Program-made: the position numbers and the translations under genes
Notes under the pieces: generated by a model
Told to the model about the DNA's origin: nothing
The model's input: the letters and a program-made list of their open reading frames with translations, nothing else
Databases searched by the model: none
Part shown: piece by piece, positions 5,466 to 13,697 of the stretch
How the letters are laid out: every line of letters begins with the position of its first letter
How positions within the stretch are numbered: the first letter of the stretch is position 1
Assembly (NCBI GenBank): GCA_958402445.1
Contig: CATXTO010000033.1
Coordinates: 1-20,081 of the forward strand
Origin: an uncultured Eubacteriales bacterium
GTDB lineage: Bacteria > Bacillota > Clostridia > Oscillospirales > Oscillospiraceae
Length of the DNA stretch: 20,081 nt
Direction of reading: 5' to 3'

Positions 5466-7709
5466 ATGCGCAAGCTCATGTGGGTTACCCTGGGCTTTGG
5501 CGCGGCCTGCGCCTTTTTTACCTATGTCTATCCCGAAGCCTGGGCGCTGCCACCCGCTGCGGCCCTGTTGCTGGCGTTCGGAATCCTGCAGGCGTTCCGG
5601 GACCGGCACAGAGCCCTGGCCATCGGGGCTTTGCTCTGCCTGGGGGCGTCGGTTGGACTGTGCTGGAGCTGGTTCTACGACGGAACGCTTCTGCGGCCAG
5701 CCCGGACGGCGGACGGCACGGTGCAGTCCATCCAGGTGGAGCTGCGGGACTGGCCAGTGGAGACACAATACGGCTGCAGCGTGGATGGGACCATGGTATT
5801 GGAGGGAAGGTCCTACCGAATTCGACTTTATCTCAACAAAATGGAAAAGGGCCTGCAACCTGGTGACCGATTGGCCCTGCGCGCCCAGCTGCGCCTCACC
5901 ACGGACGGCGGCCAAAGCGAACCCACGTACCATCGCTCCAACGGCATTTTTCTCTTGGGCTATCAGCGGGGAAACGTGGAAGTGAGCGCTGTGGAGCGCA
6001 TCCCTTGGCGGTATGCGCCTGCCGTTATACAAAGAGAGGTATCCGCGCGGCTGAAACTTCTGTTCCCCGAGGACGCGGTGGGATTTGTCCGAGCTCTGCT
6101 GCTGGGGGACCGAACCGGCCTGTCCTATGTCCAGCGCAATCAGATGTCCCTGGCGGGAATCTCCCATGTGGTGGCGGTCTCCGGGATGCATGTATCCATT
6201 TTGTTTGCGCTGATCTATACGCTGGTAGGGCGTCGCCGGGGACTGGCGGCGCTGCTTGGTATCCCTGCGGTTGTTCTGTTCGCCGCGGTGGCCGGTTTCT
6301 CTCCCGCTGTGAGCCGGGCGGCGCTGATGCAGATCCTGATGCTGACGGCTGGACTCCTAGGCCGGGAGTACGATCCGCCTTCCGCCCTGTCCGCGGCGGC
6401 TCTGACGCTTTTGGTGCTCAACCCGGTGGTGGCGGCCTCCGTGAGCTTTCAGCTCTCTGTGGGCGCCATGGCCGGAATTTTCCTGTTCAGCGGCAGGCTG
6501 TACCGGTTTTTTACCAGGCGGATGGCCAGCGAAAAGGGATTCGGGCGCCGCATACTCCGGTTTCTGGCATCGTCTATCTCCGTGACGCTGGGGGCCAGCG
6601 CCCTGACCGCGCCCATTGTAGCCTGGACCTTCGGTGTGGTCAGCCTGTTCGGCGTGTTGACCAACCTGCTGGCGCTCTGGGCGGTGAGTTTGGTGTTTTA
6701 TGGGGCGATCTTTGCGTGCCTGTTGAGTCTTTTATGGCTTCCGCTGGGACGGGGCATTGCCTGGTGTGTCGCCTGGTTCGTCCGGTACATCCTCTTGATC
6801 GCCAGTGCGGTGGCGAAGATGCCCCTGTCGGCGGTGTATACCAGCTCGCCCTATGTGGCGGCCTGGATGTATTTTGTCCCCATGCTGTTGGGACTGTTCC
6901 TCTTGGGCAAATGTGGGAGAAAAAAGCTTTTTGCCGGTGCGCTGATGCTTGGCTTGGGAGTTAGCATGCTCCTGAGCTATCTGGAGCCCATGGTAGACGA
7001 ATACCGGGTAACGGTGCTGAACGTGGGGCAGGGGCAGTGCGTGCTTCTGCAGTCGGCTGGAAGGACCTTCGTGGTGGACTGCGGTGGCTCCAATGCCCAG
7101 GACGCCGGAGAGCAGGCGGCCCGGTATTTGCTGAGTCAGGGGGTTTACCGGGTGGACGGCCTGATTTTAACGCATTATGACGAGGACCATGCCGGCGGTG
7201 CAATGCAGCTGCTGAGCCGGCTGCGAGTAAAGAATTTATTTTTGCCCTACCTAGAGGGAGATGAGACCGGTGCCGCCATTGGTCAGGCTGCGGAGGGGAC
7301 CGTCTACTATGTGACGGAGGACCTGCGTTTGACCTTTGGAAAGGCGTGCTTGCGAATTTTCGCGCCTCTGTCTCAGACGACCAGCAATGAAAGCGGCCTG
7401 TCCATCTTGTTTACAGCCGGGGAGTGTGATACACTGATTACCGGAGATATGAACGAGGCGATGGAGCGGCGGCTTTTGGCGACCCACAGCCTGCCGGATG
7501 TGGAGCTGCTTGTGGCGGGGCATCACGGCTCCAAAAACGCCACCGGCCAGACCCTGCTGCAAGCGACGAGGCCGGACGTGGTGGCCATTTCCGTGGGCGA
7601 CAATTCCTACGGACACCCCGCGTCGGAAATGCTGGGGCGCGCTGCCCAAGCGGGCGCTTTGATTTACCGGACGGACCAACAGGGGACACTGATATTCAGA
7701 GGTGGGTAA
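5466..7709 (+). CDS. comEC: ComEC/Rec2 family DNA-uptake channel protein
   Basis: A 747-residue polytopic membrane protein of the natural-competence DNA-import channel. It has two N-terminal membrane segments, a soluble OB-like domain (about residues 75-170, DUF4131-like), a central Competence domain with many membrane helices (about 210-510, containing LLLGDRTGLS and GISHVVAVSGMHVSIL), and a C-terminal metallo-beta-lactamase-like domain. The last has HYDEDH (H570-H575), TGDMN (D661) and GHHGSKNATG (H686), so the predicted nuclease metal site is complete. ATG 5466 has AAAGGAGG (5451-5458) seven bases upstream; the in-frame TTG at 5442 lies before that site and was rejected. The gene follows alaS by 54 bases and its stop nearly touches holA. 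An intact gene does not by itself show that the organism is transformable. Confidence 0.95.
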   Translation: MRKLMWVTLGFGAACAFFTYVYPEAWALPPAAALLLAFGILQAFRDRHRALAIGALLCLGASVGLCWSWFYDGTLLRPARTADGTVQSIQVELRDWPVETQYGCSVDGTMVLEGRSYRIRLYLNKMEKGLQPGDRLALRAQLRLTTDGGQSEPTYHRSNGIFLLGYQRGNVEVSAVERIPWRYAPAVIQREVSARLKLLFPEDAVGFVRALLLGDRTGLSYVQRNQMSLAGISHVVAVSGMHVSILFALIYTLVGRRRGLAALLGIPAVVLFAAVAGFSPAVSRAALMQILMLTAGLLGREYDPPSALSAAALTLLVLNPVVAASVSFQLSVGAMAGIFLFSGRLYRFFTRRMASEKGFGRRILRFLASSISVTLGASALTAPIVAWTFGVVSLFGVLTNLLALWAVSLVFYGAIFACLLSLLWLPLGRGIAWCVAWFVRYILLIASAVAKMPLSAVYTSSPYVAAWMYFVPMLLGLFLLGKCGRKKLFAGALMLGLGVSMLLSYLEPMVDEYRVTVLNVGQGQCVLLQSAGRTFVVDCGGSNAQDAGEQAARYLLSQGVYRVDGLILTHYDEDHAGGAMQLLSRLRVKNLFLPYLEGDETGAAIGQAAEGTVYYVTEDLRLTFGKACLRIFAPLSQTTSNESGLSILFTAGECDTLITGDMNEAMERRLLATHSLPDVELLVAGHHGSKNATGQTLLQATRPDVVAISVGDNSYGHPASEMLGRAAQAGALIYRTDQQGTLIFRGG

Positions 7710-7710
7710 T

Positions 7711-8751
7711 ATGGCAAAACAGACGGATGCGCCGCTTCAGGCGTTTAAGCGGGCGCTGCAGGCGGGTACGCCGGATCGTTGCTATTTATTCTGGGGCGAG
7801 GAGAGCTATTTGCTGCGGCATTATCTGGGGCAGCTTCAAAAAAAGCTGGTTGACCCGCTGACAGAGGAATTCAATTTTCACCGGCTGAATCAGGAGAATT
7901 TTTCCATGGACACTCTGCTGGACAGTGTGGAAAACCTGCCCATGCTGGCGGAGCGGACGCTGATTGTTGTAGAGGATGTGGACCTCTTCCGGCTGGCGGA
8001 GCAGGACCGGGAGCGCCTGATCAAGCTGCTATGGGACCTGCCGGAGCACTGCTGCCTGGTGTTTGTGTTTGAGACAATCGCTTACCGGCCGGACCGGCGG
8101 CAGAAAAAGCTGTATGAGGCCCTGGAAAAAAACGCCGCTTCGGTGGAGTTTGCCCGGCAAAACCAGCGGGACCTCACGACTTGGATCAGCCGGCATATGC
8201 AGGCCCTGGGGAAGGGCATCTCCCAGGCACTGTGCGTATACCTTATGGAGCGCATCGGCGGCGATATGACCGCCCTGGCGGGAGAAATCGGGAAAATTGC
8301 GGCTTACGCCGCCGGGCCGGAGATCACCCGGCAGGACATTGACGCGGTGACGGAGCCGGTTCTGGATGCGGTGGTATTTGAGATGACGGACGCCCTGGGC
8401 GCCGGCGCATATGAGGACGCGTTGGGGAAGCTGGAGGACCTGTTTTTGCTGCAGCAGGAGCCCATTGCTATTTTGGGGGCTATCGGGGCGCAGCTTCGCC
8501 GGCTCTCCGCCGCCAGGACCCTGCTGGATGCGGGGAAGGGAGAGGCCACCTTGATGCAGCTATATGGCTTGCGGGATTTCACGGCGCGGAAGACTGTGGC
8601 GGCGGCGCGGCGGCTGTCACCGGATTTCTGCCGGGCCGCCGCAAATCTAGTGGTGGAGACCGATGCGGAGCTGAAGACCTCCTTTGACGACCCAAAGCGG
8701 CTGCTGGAGCTTTTGATTTGTCGGCTGGCCCAGGAGGCGCAGCATGCTTAG
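7711..8751 (+). CDS. holA: DNA polymerase III delta subunit
   Basis: The clamp-loader subunit that opens the sliding clamp. At 346 residues it is typical in length. The N-terminus CYLFWGEESYLLRHYLGQL is the usual HolA opening (YLLYGEE-YLL type). VENLPMLAERTLIVVEDVD, then a helical middle domain (DLTTWISRHMQALGKGIS) and the C-terminal collar domain with IAILGAIGAQLRRL all fit the family. ATG 7711 lies one base after the comEC stop and is preceded by AGAGGTGG (7698-7705). The comEC-holA adjacency is a common arrangement in bacteria and supports both calls. Its 3' end overlaps the next gene by 8 bases. Confidence 0.95.
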   Translation: MAKQTDAPLQAFKRALQAGTPDRCYLFWGEESYLLRHYLGQLQKKLVDPLTEEFNFHRLNQENFSMDTLLDSVENLPMLAERTLIVVEDVDLFRLAEQDRERLIKLLWDLPEHCCLVFVFETIAYRPDRRQKKLYEALEKNAASVEFARQNQRDLTTWISRHMQALGKGISQALCVYLMERIGGDMTALAGEIGKIAAYAAGPEITRQDIDAVTEPVLDAVVFEMTDALGAGAYEDALGKLEDLFLLQQEPIAILGAIGAQLRRLSAARTLLDAGKGEATLMQLYGLRDFTARKTVAAARRLSPDFCRAAANLVVETDAELKTSFDDPKRLLELLICRLAQEAQHA

Positions 8752-9358
8752 GGTGCGGGAAGTGATTGTGGTGGAGGGCCGGTACGACAAAAATACGCTC
8801 CTGCAGGTGGTGGACGCCACGGTGCTGGAGACCAGAGGTTTCGGGATTATGCGGGACAAAGCGCTTTTGGGCCTTTTGCGGCGGGCAGCCCAGGAGCGGG
8901 GACTCTTGGTGATGACGGACTCCGACGGGGCCGGCTTCGTGATCCGCAACTTTTTAAAGGGCGCTATCCCGCCGGAGCAGGTCAAGCACGCTTATATTCC
9001 CGATGTGCTGGGTAAAGAGCGGCGCAAGACCACCCCGGGCAAGGAGGGCAAGCTGGGGGTGGAGGGCATGCGGCCGGAGATTCTACTGGAGGTCCTGCGC
9101 CGGGCCGGCGCCACGTTTTTGGAGGAGACCACCGCGGGCCCCCGGGGAGAAATCACCAAGGCGGATTTGTTCGAGCTGGGCCTCTCCGGAGGGTCGGACA
9201 GCGCGGCGCGGCGGCTTACGCTGATGAAAAAGCTGGGCCTGCCGGAGCACATGAGCGCCAACGCTCTGCTACAAGCGCTGAATTTGATGACCAGCCGGGC
9301 GGAGCTTATTCGTCTGCTGGAGCGGGAAAGTAACGGCGGTCCCAGGACCGCGGAGTGA
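8744..9358 (+). CDS. rnmV: Ribonuclease M5-like TOPRIM protein
   Basis: A predicted endonuclease that matures 5S rRNA precursor in Firmicutes. The 204-residue protein opens with a TOPRIM domain: VVEGRYDKNTL with catalytic E11, and TDSDGAG with D59 and D61. A conserved HAYIPDVLGKERRK segment and a C-terminal helical part (DUF4093-like, about residues 125-200) follow. That C-terminal domain distinguishes RNase M5-like proteins from other small TOPRIM proteins such as primase fragments. The ATG at 8744 overlaps the end of holA, and AGGAGG lies about 6 bases upstream within holA, indicating translational coupling. Length is slightly above the B. subtilis enzyme. The assignment is strong for the family; activity on 5S rRNA is inferred. 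Confidence 0.85.
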   Translation: MLRVREVIVVEGRYDKNTLLQVVDATVLETRGFGIMRDKALLGLLRRAAQERGLLVMTDSDGAGFVIRNFLKGAIPPEQVKHAYIPDVLGKERRKTTPGKEGKLGVEGMRPEILLEVLRRAGATFLEETTAGPRGEITKADLFELGLSGGSDSAARRLTLMKKLGLPEHMSANALLQALNLMTSRAELIRLLERESNGGPRTAE

Positions 9359-10272
9359 TAAAGGCGGGGAAATACGTGAGAATATTACCGGTCGGCCAGG
9401 AGGGGCTGCCTCAGGCGGCCAGGATTTACCGGGAGAGCTGGCGGGAATCGCATCGGGAGGTTTGTTCTCCTGCGTTCCTCCAGAGCCGGGATGACGCGGT
9501 CTGCCAGGCGTACTTGACAAGGCTGCTGGAAGAGGGTAAGGTATTATATTGGGTTTGGGACCCGGAGCCTGTGGGAATTGTAGCCGTAGGAAGCGGGCAA
9601 ATCGATTGCCTTTATGTGCTGCCGGAGGCCCAGGGACGGGGCTGCGGTTCGCAGCTTCTGCAGTTTGCCATAAAGCAGTGCCCCAATTCCCGGCTGACCG
9701 TGCTATCCAGCAATCTCCGCGCCATTGACCTGTACGAAAGGCTTGGATTTCGGCAAATTGGGAAAAAGCAGCTGCGCCCGGGGCTTTGGGAGCTGGAAAT
9801 GCGGGTTAGCAACCCGTCCGTTCGGGAAATCCACCAGTCGGATCAAAAGGCAGAGATCGCCCGGGAGATTCTGACGTCGCTTCCAGAATGGTTCGGCATT
9901 CCGGAGAGTACGCAAGCGTATATCCGCGCCTGCCGGGAGCTGCCGGTTTGGGCCGCATTCCAAGGGGAGCGGCCGGTGGGCTTTATCTCAGAAAAGCAAA
10001 CCAGCTCCCGGACTGCGGAGCTCTATGTAATGGGTGTCTTGCCCCAATATCATAGAAAGGGTTTTGGAAAGATGCTGTTTGAGACCCTGCGGGAGGATGC
10101 TCGGGGAAAGGGGTACGGCCTGCTGCAGGTGAAGACGGTGGCCGCGGGACGGTACGCGCAGTATGACAAAACCAGGCGGTTTTACGAAGCCGTGGGGTTT
10201 CAGCCGCTGGAGGTGTTCCCAACCCTGTGGGACCTACAAAACCCCTGCTTGGTGATGGTGATGGCGATATAA
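9355..10272 (+). CDS. Tandem GNAT-family N-acetyltransferase
   Basis: A 305-residue protein made of two GNAT domains, each with the acetyl-CoA pyrophosphate-binding loop: QGRGCG (Q93-G98) in the first and HRKGFG (H233-G238) in the second. Each ends with the usual tyrosine and G-F turn (LYERLGF; FYEAVGF). Domain 1 spans about residues 5-150, domain 2 about 155-305, joined by a short charged linker (REIHQSDQKAEIAREI). It is predicted to acetylate an amine on a small molecule or protein; substrate unknown. The likely start is the GTG at 9355, overlapping the previous stop as GTGA, with a weak upstream AGGA. A GTG at 9376 is also possible. The four-base overlap places it in the holA-rnmV transcript. 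Confidence 0.85.
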   Translation: MIKAGKYVRILPVGQEGLPQAARIYRESWRESHREVCSPAFLQSRDDAVCQAYLTRLLEEGKVLYWVWDPEPVGIVAVGSGQIDCLYVLPEAQGRGCGSQLLQFAIKQCPNSRLTVLSSNLRAIDLYERLGFRQIGKKQLRPGLWELEMRVSNPSVREIHQSDQKAEIAREILTSLPEWFGIPESTQAYIRACRELPVWAAFQGERPVGFISEKQTSSRTAELYVMGVLPQYHRKGFGKMLFETLREDARGKGYGLLQVKTVAAGRYAQYDKTRRFYEAVGFQPLEVFPTLWDLQNPCLVMVMAI

Positions 10273-10287
10273 AAATGGAGAAAATAT

Positions 10288-12174
10288 ATGATTGATATCT
10301 CGGTGAAGGATTTGGTCAAATCCTTTGAAATTGGAGACAACCTATTGGACGGCCTGAGCTTTGAGGTCCAGGAGGGCGAACGCGTGGCCATACTGGGGCG
10401 CAACGGCTGTGGGAAGACCACGCTTTTCCGCATTCTCACGGGAGAGATTGGTTTTGACGCGGGAGAGGTGTTCGTGAATCCCCACAAGCGGGTGGGGCTC
10501 ATCTCCCAAATCCCCCAATATCCCGAGGGCTACACCGTGGAGGAGGTACTGCGCTCGGCCTTTGCGGAGCTATTACAGGTCCGGGACCGAATGCAGGCTC
10601 TGGAGTCGCAAATGACGGCCCAGGCCCCCAAGGAAATGCTCAACGAATATGACCGGCTTTGCGAGCGGTTTTCCGCCGGCGGGGGCTATGAGATGGATGT
10701 GCAGGCTGACAAGGTCTGCAATGGCCTGGGTATTCCAGAGTCTATGCGGCGGCAGGAGTTCAGCCGGCTCTCCGGCGGGGAGAAGACCCGGGTGAACCTG
10801 GCCAGGCTGCTGTTGGAAAAGACGGAGATTTTATTGTTGGACGAACCCACCAACCACCTGGACCTGCGGAGCGTGGAGTGGCTGGAGGGGTATCTCAATC
10901 GGTTCAAGGGAACGGTGCTCACCATCTCCCACGACCGGTACTTTCTGGACCAGGTGGCCCAACGGGTGGTGGAGATCGTAGAGGGTCGGGGAGCGTACTA
11001 CTCCGGAAACTACTCCTTCTACATGGAGGAGAAGCAGGCCCGGTTTGAGCTGCAGCGCAAGCAATACGAGCAGGAGCAGGCCAAGCTCCGGCAGTTGGGC
11101 TACACGGTGGAGCGGATGAAAGGATGGGGCATCAACAATCGGACCCTGTACCGCCGGGCTATGTCCATTCAGCATCGAATGGACCGCATCAGAAAGACCG
11201 AGCGGCCCCGGCAGGAACAAACCATGCGGGCTTCCTTTGGGGTCCGGGAGTTTCAGGGCGACGTGGTGCTGGAGGCCAAGGGCTTGGGCAAAGCCTTTGG
11301 GGACCGGGCGCTTTTTTCCAATGTGGACCTATTGGTAGAGGGCGGGGAACGGATTGCCCTGCTTGGGGACAACGGGACGGGGAAAACCACATTCCTGCAA
11401 TGTCTGCTGGGCCAGGAGCCCTGCCAGGGCAGGGTGAAGCTGGGACCTTCCGTCAAATGGGGCTACCTGCCTCAGATTATTCACTTTTCCCACCCGGAGC
11501 GGAGTCTGTACGATACCATGCTCTATGAAAAAAACCTGACGCCCCAGATGGCCCGGGACCGGCTTGGCGCGTTTCTGTTTCAAGGAGAGGACGTGTTTAA
11601 AACGGTGAAGAGCCTCTCTGGAGGAGAGCAGTCCCGTCTGCGGCTGTGCATGCTGATGGATGAAAAAATCAATCTGCTGATTCTGGACGAACCCACCAAC
11701 CACCTGGACATCGCGGCCCGGGAATGGGTGGAGTGCGCCATTGAGGAGTTTGAGGGCGCGCTGCTGTTCGTGTCCCATGACCGGTACTTTGTGGAGAAAT
11801 TTGCGGACCGGATTTGGGAGCTAAAGGATGGACGCATTCGGGATTTCCGGTGCGGCTATTCCAAATACCGGGACATTTTGCAGCGGGAGGCCGCGGACCG
11901 GACGGCTGCCGCTTCCGAGCCAAAAGAGAAAAAGGAACGGCCTAAGCCCAATGACAAGGCCCAGGAGAAGCTGGTCCGCCGGCTGGAGCGGGAGATTGAA
12001 AAGCAGGAGCAGGCTGCTGCTGTGCTGGAAAAAGGCATTGCGCTGGCAGCGTCAGACTATCAGGAGCTGACCAGGCTCCTAGCGGAAAAGGAGGCCGCAG
12101 AGGCACGACTTTCTCAACTTCTGGAGGAATGGGCTCAAGCGGCCAGCCTGTTGAATGATGCAGAGAATCCTTGA
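10288..12174 (+). CDS. ABC-F family ATPase
   Basis: A soluble tandem ATPase of 628 residues without membrane segments, of the class that acts on ribosomes. ATPase domain 1 has Walker A GRNGCGKT (about residue 37), signature LSGGEKTR (161-168) and Walker B with DEPTNHLD (D185, E186). Domain 2 has GDNGTGKT (about 360), LSGGEQSRLRL and a second DEPTNHLD (D467, E468). Between them is the charged linker (about 235-315, rich in Q, R, K, E) that reaches the P-site tRNA in known ABC-F factors. A C-terminal coiled coil (about 545-620) resembles those of Uup/YdiF-type members. GGAG (10277-10280) lies seven bases before the ATG. It could be a translation factor or an antibiotic-resistance type; sequence reading cannot decide. 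Confidence 0.93.
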   Translation: MIDISVKDLVKSFEIGDNLLDGLSFEVQEGERVAILGRNGCGKTTLFRILTGEIGFDAGEVFVNPHKRVGLISQIPQYPEGYTVEEVLRSAFAELLQVRDRMQALESQMTAQAPKEMLNEYDRLCERFSAGGGYEMDVQADKVCNGLGIPESMRRQEFSRLSGGEKTRVNLARLLLEKTEILLLDEPTNHLDLRSVEWLEGYLNRFKGTVLTISHDRYFLDQVAQRVVEIVEGRGAYYSGNYSFYMEEKQARFELQRKQYEQEQAKLRQLGYTVERMKGWGINNRTLYRRAMSIQHRMDRIRKTERPRQEQTMRASFGVREFQGDVVLEAKGLGKAFGDRALFSNVDLLVEGGERIALLGDNGTGKTTFLQCLLGQEPCQGRVKLGPSVKWGYLPQIIHFSHPERSLYDTMLYEKNLTPQMARDRLGAFLFQGEDVFKTVKSLSGGEQSRLRLCMLMDEKINLLILDEPTNHLDIAAREWVECAIEEFEGALLFVSHDRYFVEKFADRIWELKDGRIRDFRCGYSKYRDILQREAADRTAAASEPKEKKERPKPNDKAQEKLVRRLEREIEKQEQAAAVLEKGIALAASDYQELTRLLAEKEAAEARLSQLLEEWAQAASLLNDAENP

Positions 12175-12197
12175 CATCCTAAGTACAATCCTAATAT
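12171..12197 (+). promoter_or_regulatory. Probable promoter of the Mrp-like gene
   Basis: TTGACA (12171-12176) overlaps the stop codon of the ABC-F gene. TAATAT (12192-12197) follows after 15 bases, or TATTTT (12195-12200) after 18 bases. The local drop in GC content supports a promoter. It lies about 30 bases upstream of the Mrp-like start. Confidence 0.5.
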
Positions 12198-12228
12198 TTT
12201 ATTTGATGCGGCAAAGGAGAGAATCATT

Positions 12229-13056
12229 ATGAGCGAATCCTGCAATGGCAACTGCTCGTCCTGCGGGTCGGACTGCGCGGACCGCAAAACAGAGAGCCTC
12301 ATCGCCCAGCTGAATCCCAAATCCAGTGTCAAAAAGGTGGTCGCGGTGGTTTCGGGCAAAGGCGGCGTGGGCAAGAGCACTGTCACGGCGCAGCTGGCCG
12401 TGGCTATGGCCCGGAAGGGCTTCCGGGTGGGCGTGCTGGACGCCGATATTACAGGACCCTCCATGCCCCGGGCCTTTGGCGTGTTCCAGTGCGCGGGGGC
12501 GGACGATGCTGGCCTGTACCCGGCGGTGACGGAGAGCGGCATTCAGGTCATGTCCATCAATTTGCTGTTGGACCGGGACACAGACCCGGTGGTCTGGCGG
12601 GGACCTATCATTGCCGGCGCCGTGAAGCAGTTCTGGACCGACGTGATTTGGGAGAAGGTGGACTATCTGTTTGTGGATATGCCGCCTGGTACCGGGGACG
12701 TACCCCTGACGGTGTTCCAGTCCATCCCGGTTGACGGTGTTGTAGTGGTCACCAGCCCCCAGGATTTGGTGTCCATGATTGTATCCAAGGCGGTCCGGAT
12801 GGCACAGATGATGCAGGTGCCTGTGCTGGGTTTTGTGGAGAACTACAGCTACTATCAATGCCCGGAGTGCGGCAAAAAGCTGGAGCTCTTTGGGAAAAGC
12901 AAGCTGGATCAGGTGGCTGAAGAGTTCGGGCTTCCGGTACTGGCCCGGCTCCCCATTGATCCGGCGGTGGCGCAGGCCTTTGATGAGGGTAAGGCGGAAA
13001 CCCTAAAGACGGAGGCCTTGGCCGGCGTGGTGGAGGCTGTGGAGGGCCTGCAGTAA
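12229..13056 (+). CDS. Mrp/NBP35-type P-loop ATPase (iron-sulfur carrier)
   Basis: A 275-residue cytosolic ATPase of the Mrp/ApbC/NBP35 group, thought to carry and deliver Fe-S clusters. It has a deviant Walker A, SGKGGVGKST (about residues 41-50), DADITGPSMPRAFG as switch I and VDMPPGTGD as Walker B. The C-terminal CPEC (C211, C214) bridges an Fe-S cluster in homodimers. The N-terminus MSESCNGNCSSCGSDC adds a CX3CX2CX3C cluster of cysteines like the extra N-terminal site of NBP35 and of many clostridial members. AAAGGAG (12213-12219) lies nine bases before the ATG. It appears to be transcribed from its own promoter, and the repeat-rich gap follows it. Confidence 0.92.
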   Translation: MSESCNGNCSSCGSDCADRKTESLIAQLNPKSSVKKVVAVVSGKGGVGKSTVTAQLAVAMARKGFRVGVLDADITGPSMPRAFGVFQCAGADDAGLYPAVTESGIQVMSINLLLDRDTDPVVWRGPIIAGAVKQFWTDVIWEKVDYLFVDMPPGTGDVPLTVFQSIPVDGVVVVTSPQDLVSMIVSKAVRMAQMMQVPVLGFVENYSYYQCPECGKKLELFGKSKLDQVAEEFGLPVLARLPIDPAVAQAFDEGKAETLKTEALAGVVEAVEGLQ

Positions 13057-13134
13057 AATCCCACGACGCGTAAGATTGATCCCGGCTCCCACTGGGTCTT
13101 ACCAATGGCGCTGGAACGCCCTGCGGCCGGTCAC

Positions 13135-13159
13135 GGGCGAGCACAGCTCGCCCCTACAG
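13135..13159. repeat. GTAGGGGCG-type intergenic palindrome, copy 4
   Basis: Perfect 8-bp arms GGGCGAGC-ACA-GCTCGCCC (13135-13153) followed by the CTACAG tail shared with copies 1 and 3. It lies about 80 bases after the Mrp-like gene. Confidence 0.8.
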
Positions 13160-13486
13160 TGGGGTTCGGGAGATTTTCAAACAAAGGGCGCTTCGTCAGG
13201 GCAGGGTCGCTTGCACCCTGGCCACACGGGAGGCCGGGCAGGTAAGCAGGGGCGGGAGGGAGGATCCCCAAGGAGGGGCGGCTGGTAAAAGCCTCGCCTT
13301 GGACGCGTTCTTCCCTGTTGCTTCTTGCGCGGGAAAGAAGCAAAGCCGCCGGAGGCGCATCGCGGCAAAGTCTGCACCTGCTCCCGGCGTCTATTTCGCC
13401 GTCATCCGCGCCGCTTCCTTGCCCCTCCTTCCAAACAGAATTCGCTTCGCTGGGCTTCGGTTTGGGCTGCGATATTCGGTAATAAA

Positions 13487-13510
13487 TGTAGGGGCGACGG
13501 CTAGCCGCCT
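13487..13510. repeat. GTAGGGGCG-type intergenic palindrome, copy 5 (decayed, opposite orientation)
   Basis: The TGTAGGGGCGAC head matches copy 2. The arm pairing is partly lost, leaving a perfect GGCTAGCC core and a GCC where the others have GCCC. It is inverted relative to copy 4 and closes a block of about 330 bases. Confidence 0.65.
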
Positions 13511-13632
13511 GCACGCACGGAAAATCCGTTGATCACGGATGTAGGGAACGGCCTGTGGTCTTTTTCCGGGGAGACAAAGCGTATACCAACACGATTAATA
13601 GAAAATAACGTCGATTCGTTTCTTTTTAGCCT

Positions 13633-13661
13633 TTTACATCCGGCGCGCTCTGTGTTATACT
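13633..13661 (+). promoter_or_regulatory. Promoter of purA
   Basis: TTTACA (13633-13638) and TATACT (13656-13661) are separated by 17 bases. The start site would be near 13668, leaving a leader of about 30 bases, so no long purine riboswitch fits between it and purA. Confidence 0.75.
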
Positions 13662-13697
13662 AGCAGCGAAAAAGCCGAAATTTGGAGGTATTCCGTT

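Larger units (their letters stand above)
13057..13632. other. Gene-free, repeat-bearing intergenic stretch
   Basis: No gene could be supported here. The stretch holds two GTAGGGGCG-type palindromes facing each other (13135-13159 and 13487-13510). Between them lies about 330 bases of GC-rich sequence with further short hairpins, for example CTTCTTGCGCGGGAAAGAAG near 13321-13340. Open frames exist on both strands (such as 13131-13514 minus) but they are proline-, serine- and arginine-rich, lack good ribosome binding sites and run into the palindromes, so I regard them as chance. No convincing terminator for the Mrp-like gene is visible. The last part (13570-13632) is AT-richer and leads into the purA promoter. 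Confidence 0.6.

Noticed and set aside
5151..6191. A 346-codon minus-strand open frame across the alaS-comEC junction
   Set aside because: It is antisense to two well-supported genes and crosses their junction, has no ribosome binding site and no family resemblance.
6005..6964. A 319-codon open frame in another plus frame within comEC
   Set aside because: It lies fully inside the comEC coding sequence, and its product is glycine-, arginine- and cysteine-rich without any motif. It is a GC-rich shadow frame.
13131..13514. A 127-codon open frame on the minus strand in the gap before purA
   Set aside because: It begins and ends in the palindromic repeats, has no ribosome binding site, and its composition (rich in P, S, R and A, with low-complexity segments) looks like translated GC-rich repeat DNA.
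13662..13697. Purine riboswitch before purA
   Set aside because: Only about 30 bases lie between the predicted transcription start and purA, too short for a purine aptamer, and no aptamer-like sequence was seen.
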